Shown piece by piece: positions 56,546 to 64,000 of a stretch of DNA of 64,000 nucleotides; within the stretch, counting starts at the first letter, position 1; the number at the start of each line of letters is the position of its first letter. The stretch spans positions 558,001 to 622,000 of the forward strand of contig NW_026912175.1 in NCBI RefSeq assembly GCF_963662255.1. The letters are read 5' to 3'. A program made the position numbers and the translations under genes. The stretch is from Cinclus cinclus. Taxonomy: Eukaryota > Chordata > Aves > Passeriformes > Cinclidae. The notes under the pieces are model-generated. The model searched no databases and had not been told where the DNA came from. It was given only the letters and a program-made list of their open reading frames with translations.

Positions 56546-57960
56546 TGTCACAGTGGGGGCAGCTCTCAATGTCCCCACAGGTCACTCTGTCCAGTGCAGC
56601 CGTGCCAGCGGTCACTGCGCACTCGGGGGAGGCTGGGCTGGACGGGGATCCGGGCAGAGACGCCGCCCCCGGGACTGGAGTCTCCCCCTGCCTCTGGGCC
56701 CAGCCCCTGGTGGGAGCGCCTTGGGCACAGCACGGGGCTGCTGCTGGGCCAGGGGGAGAGCCCCTGCCAGCTGCCTGGGCCCTTCTGATGCCTGTGCCAC
56801 ATCCCTGTGGCTCCTGTCCCTGCTGCTCCCTGCCACCTTCACTCCCTCCATCAAAGCACCACTCAACCTCTTCACAGTGACCTGTGAAAAGAAAGAGAGA
56901 AAGAAAGAATGAGAGAAAGGAAGTGTTGTCAGATGACCCTGGCTGGATGGCCGACACCCACCAAAGCTGCTCTCTCACTCCTCTCCAGATACGGACAGGA
57001 GACAGAAAACAGAATGAAGGCTTACTGGGTTGAGATAAGGACTGGGACATATCACTTAGCAAATGTCACAATGGGTGAAACAGGTCTGAAATTGGTGATA
57101 TTAATTGAATTAACTGCTCTCCAAATCAGACCAGGAGAGTGAGAAGTAAGATAACTGTATCTTCTGCCCATCCCTCCCTCTTTCCCAGCTCTGCCTCCTC
57201 CCCCAGTGGGTGCAGGGAGATGGGGAATGGGGGTTCTGGTCAGTTCATCACATGTTGTTTCTCCTGCTGCTGCTCAGGGAGAGGAGCCGTTCCCCTGCTG
57301 CACCATGGGGTCCCTCCCTGAGACGCTTCTCCATGAACTTCTCCAAGGTGAGTTCATCTCAGGGACAGCAGTTCTTCATAAACTGCTGCAATGTGGGTCA
57401 CGTTCCTATGGGCTCGCAAGTCCTACCAGGACCCTGCTCCAGCGTGGGCTTCTCTCTCCACGGGTTGCTGGTCCCTGCCAGGTCCCTGCTCCAGCACGGG
57501 TTTCTCATGGGGTCACAGCCTCCACTCAGGCGTCCCCCTGCTCTGGCATGGACCCCTCCAGGCGCTGCAGGTGCACCTCTGCACTCTGTGCCCTCCATGG
57601 GCTGCAGGGGCCCAGCTGCCTCACCAGGGACTGCACCACAGAATCTCAGGGCAATCAGCTCCAGCACCTGCAGTAGCTCCTGCCCCTCCTCCTGCCCTGC
57701 CCTGGCTGTGTGCACAGTTGTTCCTCTCATGTTCTCGCCCTGCTCTTCCCTGGCCACAGTTACAACTGCACGAGAACTGCTTTTCTTCAGTCTGTTTTCC
57801 CAAAGGTGTTCCCACCATTTCTACCTGGCCCAGCCTTGGCCAGCGGCTGGTCCGTCCTGGAGCCAGCTGGCGTTGACTCTGCAGGACATGGAGGAGCAGG
57901 TGCTTCCAGCAGCCTCTCACAGAAGGTGCTTCTAGAGACCCCCCATACCAAAACCTGGCC
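56546..57960. other. GC-rich dispersed-repeat-like sequence
   Basis: 57340-57660 shows a loose ~45-60-bp periodicity (TCCCTGCTCCAGC...GGGGTCACAGCCTCC-type wording), which suggests an old dispersed repeat. No gene family recognised despite several frames over 100 codons. Confidence 0.4.
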
Positions 57961-58480
57961 TGGCAAACCTAGTATAAGTGTGGTAGGGTTTTTATTACCA
58001 TGATTAATTCTTATTATCGCTATTAGCTCTATTATTACTATCAATAGTACAGTTATTCTTAGTTGTGTTATAATTAGTACAGGTATTTTTAGTCTTTTTG
58101 ACTATTAATCGTTGCTTTATTAGACATCAGAATAAAAGTTCTTAATTGCAAGTAGAAGGTAGGAGTTTGGCAGCTGCTCTCCCTGCCCTATTCTGTGTCA
58201 TTGCTGCGTGTGAAGCGGCAGCTGCCAGGACCCCCCATTTCCCTGGTTTGGGAAATTGGATGGCATTGCTCACATGTCAGAAAGAGAGGCCTGATTCCAA
58301 TTAAATGCATTGCCTGAGCTCTTGTAGTCGCAATGCTCAAAGCTTGTTTTCTAACGTTGCTGACTTGCTCAGCTTCTGTTCATATTTGCGATTTTGGACC
58401 AAAATGTTGTCAGATGTGATTTTGCAAGGTTTTCTGTAATGAGCTGTCTGTTTTGCTCTTGGATTTCTTAATGGTGGGTC
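57961..58480. other. AT-rich segment, no gene seen
   Basis: AT-rich between 57990 and 58150 with repeated TATTA words, then mixed sequence. No feature could be supported. Confidence 0.4.
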
Positions 58481-58589
58481 AGAACGGAATGCAGCATTTT
58501 GGGTGGGAGCCCTTCAGTCTGATCTGGGACTGTCTGAGCAGCAGCTGGTTTTGCACCTGTAAGCAGAGATAGCAAAGATTGCATGAAGT

Positions 58590-59040
58590 GAATATTGTGC
58601 CCGGTTGCGGAAGCCGTAGCGCCTGGCGAGCGCGGGGCAGCTGCCGGGATCTTCGGGGCACGGAGGAGCCGCAGACGGACGTTGCAAGTGGCTCCTTCGG
58701 GGCAGGATTTTGTCCCGATGCGGGGGAATTGCCGCGGGCTGGGCGGGCTGGGGCCTCTGCCGAGCGCCGTCGCCTTTCCCCGGGAGCCCCCGGGCAGAGC
58801 TCTGTGTTCAGGGCCGAGGGCCAGGCACCCGCTCGGCGGCTCCGAGACGGCAGAGTTTTGGGGGTGCTGCTGTTGGGGGCAGTGCCGGGGGAGTTGCCCC
58901 GGGCTGGAGACTCAAGGGCGCCGAGGATGGCGAGCACCCAGTCCATGTGGCATGGGACAGCTGCGGACATGCCTGGGGGGCAACCTGTGTGGGGGCTGAG
59001 GAGGTTTAAGAAGTTGGAGAGGATTGGAGGAGGGGGAAGG
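58590..59040. promoter_or_regulatory. CpG-rich island
   Basis: Dense CpG from about 58600 to 58930. No first exon with a convincing coding family is attached; the plus-strand frame from 58579 has no known domain. It may be the promoter region of another zinc-finger copy or a decayed element. Confidence 0.35.
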
Positions 59041-59074
59041 CACCCAAAAACGTACCAGAAGCAAGAAGGTGCCT

Positions 59075-59272
59075 GAATTTAGGGGAAAGGATGGAAAATG
59101 GGGGAAAGGATCCAAAAGATGAGGAAGGGAAGCAAAATAAGGGGAAAGGAAACAAAATAAATGGTAAAGACTCAAAAGAGGGGGAAAGACACAAAATAGG
59201 GGATAAAGTATCCAGAATAGGGAGAAAGTATCCAAAATAAGGGGGGAAGACCCAAAATCCAAGGAGAAAAGG
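59075..59272. repeat. Purine-rich ~25-bp minisatellite
   Basis: About eight degenerate units of GGGGAAAGGATCCAAAATAA type. One strand is almost all purine, which favours triplex or other non-B forms. Confidence 0.8.
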
Positions 59273-59284
59273 TTTCATGGGGTG

Positions 59285-60096
59285 TCATAACTGTCATGGC
59301 GTGTCCCTACGTGTGCTGGGGTGGGTGCAGACACTCAGCACCAGGAGCAGCCACGGAAACATCCTGAGGGACACAGGGAGACTCTGCAGGACATGGGCTG
59401 GGGACCTTGGAGGATCAGGCCCCACCAGGGGTGGAGGACAGGAACATAGGAGGAGACATGGGGGCACATGGAAGGGGACAGGGACACACAGAGGTAATGG
59501 CCACAGTGGAGGATGAGGACAAATGGAGGGGAAGGGACACAGTGCCACCAGGACACACAGCAGGGGACAACATTGCCACACCTGTGGGGACACTGCCACT
59601 AGGACACCACTGGTGACACCCTGCATGGGACACTGCTGGTGGCACTGACATTTGCGCTGTCCTCAGAGGTGGTTGGGCTCCCCTGAGGGTGGTGGCCCTG
59701 GTACACTGTGGTGGCTGTCACTTGCTTCCACACCCCTTGTCACCAACTGAACAAGCCCTGACAACAACTTGTCGACAACCCTCCCGCCCTGGTGGATGGT
59801 GACATTCAGCTGGGATACTGCAGCAGTGATGGTGGGAATGTGGTGGCAGGAACTGCATTAGGCAGTGCTTTGCCATGGCTGAGATGAAGGTGCTGGTGGC
59901 ATTGATGCTGTCCCAGTTCGTGTCCCCACCCATGTCCATGTACCTTCATGTCCCCAGCTGGGTCTGTGTCCCCATCCATGTCTATGTCTCCATGAAAGGC
60001 TGTGTCCCCTCACGTCCCCATCCATGACCTCACCCATGTCCTTGTCCGCCACATGTCCCCATCCATGCCTTACTTCAACATTTTATTTTAACCCCA
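59285..60096 (-). other. Zinc-finger gene 3' module, copy 3
   Basis: 59860-60090 matches 50771-51090 (GCTTTGCCATGGC...GATGAAGGTGCTGGTGGCA, then CATGTCC repeats, then the TTCAACATTTTATTT end). The match stops at 60096, where the ERV C LTR begins. The remaining 59285-59860 is GGACACAGGGAC-type degenerate repeat without a gene. Confidence 0.62.
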
Positions 60097-60790
60097 TGTT
60101 GAGGGTTAGTTCTTTCTATTTTTTTTTTCCCTCTGTGGAATTTTCCCCATTGTCATGCTAAGATACCTGTTGACTGGGCCCTGGTGACAAGGGGGAGGGG
60201 ACGGGAGGGAAGAAGCAAGCCCTGCGAGATTCAAACAGCCAGAAGAGGAAGAGGAAGGCTGGGCCTCGGCCCATTTCCCCCGCGGAGTTCGGACGAGAAG
60301 GACGATCGCCATCTGTGTCCCATCCCAGCGTCGGGAAACCACCATCGGACCCTGCCCGGCTGTCTTCTCGCTGTGAACTACCACCATCCAGCACTCTACT
60401 GAGCACCGGGACCGACACCGTGAGCGGAGAGCTCTCTCTCCATCTCTCTCTCCCCCTGGGACAGCTCTGCCATCACCCCCAGCCCTCCTGCAGCTCTGCG
60501 GGACCCGCCCGCCCCCAGCACCGGGAACTGCAGCTCAGGGAAAAGGTGCCTGCAGCCAAAAAACACTGGGACTGAGTCACTGTTCTGTTTGTGGGTAATT
60601 TCATAGCTGTTGTTGTTCTTGTTTGTCTTGTTAAATATACTAGTAAAGAACTGTTATTCCTACCCCCATATCTTTGCCTGAGAGCTCTCTTAATTCCGAA
60701 ATTATAATAATCGGAAGAATCATATTTTCTTTCAGTCCAAGGGGAAGCTTCTGCTTTCCTTGGCAAACACCTGTCCTTCAAACCAGGACA
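60097..60790 (+). repeat. ERV C 5' LTR
   Basis: Starts TGTTGAGGG and ends AAACCAGGACA. The U5 end is shared with the LTR at 54290-55641. The 3' LTR lies outside the window, so age and target duplication cannot be judged. Confidence 0.85.
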
Positions 60791-60795
60791 GATTT

Positions 60796-60813
60796 TGGCG
60801 CCCAACGTGGGGC
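60796..60813 (+). other. ERV C primer-binding site, tRNA-Lys
   Basis: TGGCGCCCAACGTGGGGC, an exact complement to the tRNA-Lys(CTT) 3' end as I recall it, five bases after the LTR. Confidence 0.85.
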
Positions 60814-60856
60814 CCGAGGGCATTGAGAGAAAAGGGTGAAAAAGGAATAACAGTTC

Positions 60857-62891
60857 TTGAGTTACCTCAGTTTTGTGTTAGGTGGCATCATGTTGTCCAG
60901 CTTACCGTGGTTTGGGCTCCATGTGGCCACAGCTCTATCTCTCCCATTTGCAATCCCTTACTTGAACATGGGTCCTATAACTCAGGCTGCTGTAACTATT
61001 ATCCAGTTCCTTTTGTGGGCTGATAACATGAGAAATTCATGGATTTTTAACTTCCTCTGGAAGGTGGGCACATGGATTCGGAGCTATCACACTCTAACTG
61101 TATGTTTTTGGGGCTACTTTAATAATGGTACATACTGTGAGGATATGACACCAGGGAAAATTTTGTCCCAACACCTTACACAGTTTTTTGGGTCTGCTCC
61201 ACCAGCTTTTGAGGGGTTCAAATCTCTTCTAAGCAGTAATGATATCATACAGTGGCTGACATTGCTAATAGGCCTTGTAAACCTGTTCTATTTAACATTC
61301 CGAGATGAGGGGAGATTGACTTGGATGACAACCCTGATACGTCCCCCAAGGAATAGGGATCCTGCCCCAGAGCCTGGCCCTGCCCCAGAGCCTGGCTCTG
61401 CCCCAGAGACTAAGGACTCTGCCCCAGAGCCTGACCCTGCCCCTGCCCCAGAGACTAAGGATTCTCCCCCAGAGACTAAGGATTCTGTCCCAGAGCCTGA
61501 CTCTGCCCCTGCCCCAGAGACTAAGGATTCTGCCCCAGAGACTAAGGATTCTGCCCCAGAGACTAAGGATGTTGCCCCTGAGCCTGATTCTGCCCCAGAG
61601 CTCACCTCAGAAAGGAACCATCCAGAGTGGGTGGGATTTCTAGTGAAGGAGATGGGCCAAATGCTGAAGGAGTACCTTTCCCCAGCTCTTGAGAAACTCT
61701 CCCTCTGCCTTAAAGAGGGAGAACCTGATGGTGCAGCAGTGGAACCCACAAATGTTACATCTCTCCAGGCTCCAGCTGAACTGCAAGGGCACTCACAGCC
61801 AGCAGCAGTTGCCCCCGTGGAAACTAGAAAGTCTAAGGTGAAAACAAAGCACCTAGATAATAATGATCAGAAAGCAGGGCCCTCACAACCAGCAGGGGAG
61901 CCAGAGGTTGAGATCGTCACAGAGTCCCTGTCATACGAGAGTCTCCGTAATCTCCGTAAGGATGTTGTACGAAGGGGCCGTGAGGCTTTTACAACGTGGT
62001 TACTGCGGGTCTGGGACCTTATGGGTACAGGTGTGCAGCTGGATGGTACTGAGGCAAGGAATTTGGGACCCCTAACCCAAGACTCAGGTGTGGATCACAT
62101 ATTCGTAAGGGAACGAGGCCCCCTTTCCCTCTGGGAGCGGCTTTTAATGAGTGTAAGAGAGAGGTTTGTCCATAGAGAGAGAATGCAGGAGCACCACCAT
62201 AGAATGTGCTGGAAAACCGCTGAGGAGGGGATCCAACAGCTGAGAGAAGTAGCAATACTGGAAGTACTCTTTGGGACGGGTGGACAACGACAATGACCCC
62301 GACAAGGTCAGGTGCACAGGGCAGATGTTGTGGAATCTGGCACACCTGGGGCCATCTCAATACACCACATTCATTGCAGCCATTAATGCTGACACCAACC
62401 ACGAGACAGTGGGTTCTGTTGCCGATAAGCTCAGAAATTTTGAGAGTATAATGAATGGCCCAATGCAGGCTCAGGTCTCTGCCGTGATTAGGGAACTCAG
62501 ATAGGAGTTCAAGGAGGAGATAAGAGGGGTGAGGGAGGAGATGAGGAAGGTCAATGCAGCACCAGTGCGAGTCACAGATCCCAGAGTTAGAGCCCAACGT
62601 CCCCCAGCTAAGGAGAGAGGATACACCCCACGAGCTGACCTGTGGTTCTTTCTGCGTGACCATGGGGAAGACATGAGGAGGTGGGATGGGAAACCCACTT
62701 CTGCCCTGGCAGCACAGGTGCGTCAACTCAAGGAGGGAAACACTAACCAAAGGAGCTCCACTAAAGTGAAGGTAGCCTCAACTTCCCATAACCAAGATGC
62801 AGGGTATTACAAAAGGGAGGATGATTTGTCAGATCCCCTTGAGGGAACCTCCAACATGTATGCCCAGGAAGGAAATAATAACCAGTGCTAG
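60857..62891 (+). pseudogene. gag: ERV C gag, ERVL type, one frameshift and an internal amber
   Basis: Frame 60857-62296 is open for 479 codons. Residues ~1-165 are hydrophobic with at least three likely membrane segments (around 8-35, 41-55 and 133-151). Then come a repeat-rich Pro/Ala/Glu linker (170-255) and an ERVL-like capsid (SYESLRNLRKDVVRRG). A one-base shift near 62276 moves capsid into the frame 62271-62504, which ends at a TAG (62502-62504) but resumes in the same frame to a second TAG at 62889-62891. The start ATG 60857 is chosen as the first in frame after the primer site. No zinc knuckle is visible. Confidence 0.82.
61355..61605 (+). repeat. In-frame repeats in ERV C gag
   Basis: Units of 15-24 bp coding for PAPEP, SAPETKD and PAPAPETKD repeats. 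Sequence between units is nearly identical, so slippage is recent. Confidence 0.88.
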
Positions 62892-64000
62892 AGGGGCCCT
62901 GCCTCTAGCCAGGGAGAGGCACGGGAAAACTGGGTCTTTTGGACGGTGTGGATCCGATGGCCTGGCACATCAGAGCCACAAAAACATAGGGCCTTAGTTG
63001 ATACTGGTTCACAGGTCACCCTAATACCATCAGAACATGTGGGGGAAGAGCCTGTTTCTATTGCTGGGGTGACAGGGGGATCACAGGAATTGACTTTGCT
63101 GGAGGCTGAGGTGAGCCTGACTGGGAAAGAGTGGCAGAAACATCCAATTGTGACTGGCCCAGAGGCACCGTGTATTCTAGGCATAGACTTCCTGAGGAAT
63201 GGCTATTACAAAGACCCAAAGGGACTCAGGTGGGCTTTTGGAATAGCTGCTGTAGAGGCAGAAAACATTAAGCAATTGAACACCTTGCTTGGACTGTCAG
63301 AGAACCCATCTGTAGTGGGACTCCTGAAGGTGAAGGAGCAGCAAGTGCCAATTGCCACCTCCACAGTGCACCACCGGCAGTACAGGAAAAATCGAGATGC
63401 CGTGATCCCCATCCACAAGATGATCCGTGAGCTGGAGGGCCAAGGGGTGGTCAGCAGAACCCACTCACCCTTCAACAGCCCCATCTGGCCTGTGCGCAAG
63501 TCTGATGGAGAATGGAGATTGACTGTGGACTATCGTGCATTGAATGAAGTGACTCCACCGCTGAGCGCTGCCGTGCCGGACATGCTGGAACTCCAGTACG
63601 CGCTGGAGTCCAAGGCAGCAAAGTGGTACGCCACCATTGACATTGCCAATGCATTTTTCTCCATTCCTCTGGCAGCAGAGTGCAGGCCTCAGTTTGCTTT
63701 CACCTGGAGGGGCGTGCAGTACACCTGGAACCGACTGCCCCAGGGGTGGAAACACAGCCCCACCATCTGCCATGGACTGATCCAGGCTGCACTGGAAAAG
63801 GGTGAAGCTCCAGAACATCTGCAATACATTGATGACATCATTGTGTGGGGGAACACGGCAATGGAATTATTTGAGAAAGGAGAAAAGATCATCCAGATTC
63901 TGCTGGGAGCCGGTTTTGCCATCAAGAGGAGCAAAGTCAAAGGTCCTGCCCGAGAGATCCAGTTCCTGGGAGTAAAGTGGCAAGACGGGCGGCGCCAAAT
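62892..64000 (+). CDS. pol: ERV C pol: protease and RT, partial at window edge
   Basis: Open without a stop from the codon after TAG 62889-62891 to the window end, in the same frame as the gag end. The retropepsin has ALVDTGSQVTLIPSE and later ILGIDFLRNG. RT has WPVRKSDGEWRLTVDYRALN, TIDIANAFFSIPL, RLPQGWKHSP and the polymerase box YIDDI (both Asp present). The pattern is ERVL-like. In an active element it would be made by reading through the gag stop; here gag is already broken, so it is probably not expressed as a full precursor. Confidence 0.85.

Noticed and set aside
56422..57935. Several frames above 100 codons
   Set aside because: No recognisable domain, repetitive wording and frames on both strands; treated as repeat-like DNA.

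Overview
This window is avian nuclear DNA and most likely from a songbird. The evidence is an OR14-type olfactory receptor, a PIM1-like kinase of the sort known to be multiplied in songbirds, a CR1 LINE with the usual CR1 3' end, small single-exon C2H2 zinc-finger genes of the avian type, and a high density of class I, II and III endogenous retroviruses (ERVs). The repeat load and the large inverted repeat suit a repeat-rich microchromosomal, unplaced or W-linked segment. The sequence alone does not say which.

Region 1 (1-24690) is a large inverted repeat. The left arm is about 1-10456 and the right arm about 17102-24690, read in reverse. By eye they are about 99% identical. Each arm carries, from outside in: an OR14 pseudogene, a ~150-bp tandem repeat, a cluster of X-box-like motifs in front of a TATA box, and an old provirus remnant with a recognisable dUTPase piece between two ~700-bp direct repeats. 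The right arm has lost what corresponds to left 209-2980, with 13 filler bases at the join, which cuts its OR after about 97 codons. The 6.6-kb spacer holds the best host gene in the window: an apparently intact six-exon PIM-like Ser/Thr kinase on the minus strand (12713-15167), with a scrap of a second PIM copy downstream.

Region 2 (26069-46140) is a nest of retroelements. An old plus-strand class I ERV (LTR, tRNA-Phe-like primer site, leader, gag fragment) was split by a solo LTR (26668-27118), by a nearly complete minus-strand class II provirus (ERV A, 27482-36518, tRNA-Asn primer site) and by a minus-strand class I provirus (ERV B, 37578-45485, tRNA-Arg-like primer site). An ERVL integrase fragment abuts ERV B on the right. 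All coding regions of ERV A and ERV B are broken by stops or frameshifts.

Region 3 (46850-60096) begins with a CR1 fragment and an LTR-like promoter/polyA module, then holds a decaying C2H2 zinc-finger gene cluster. One gene body (51332-52400) has a GC-rich promoter; a second copy is split by an LTR with another LTR inside it; a third 3' module is interrupted by ERV C. Minisatellites fill much of the space.

Region 4 (60097-64000) is the 5' half of a plus-strand ERVL-type provirus (ERV C): LTR, tRNA-Lys primer site, a gag whose first ~165 residues are hydrophobic, and protease-RT in the same frame as gag after an amber codon. It runs off the window.
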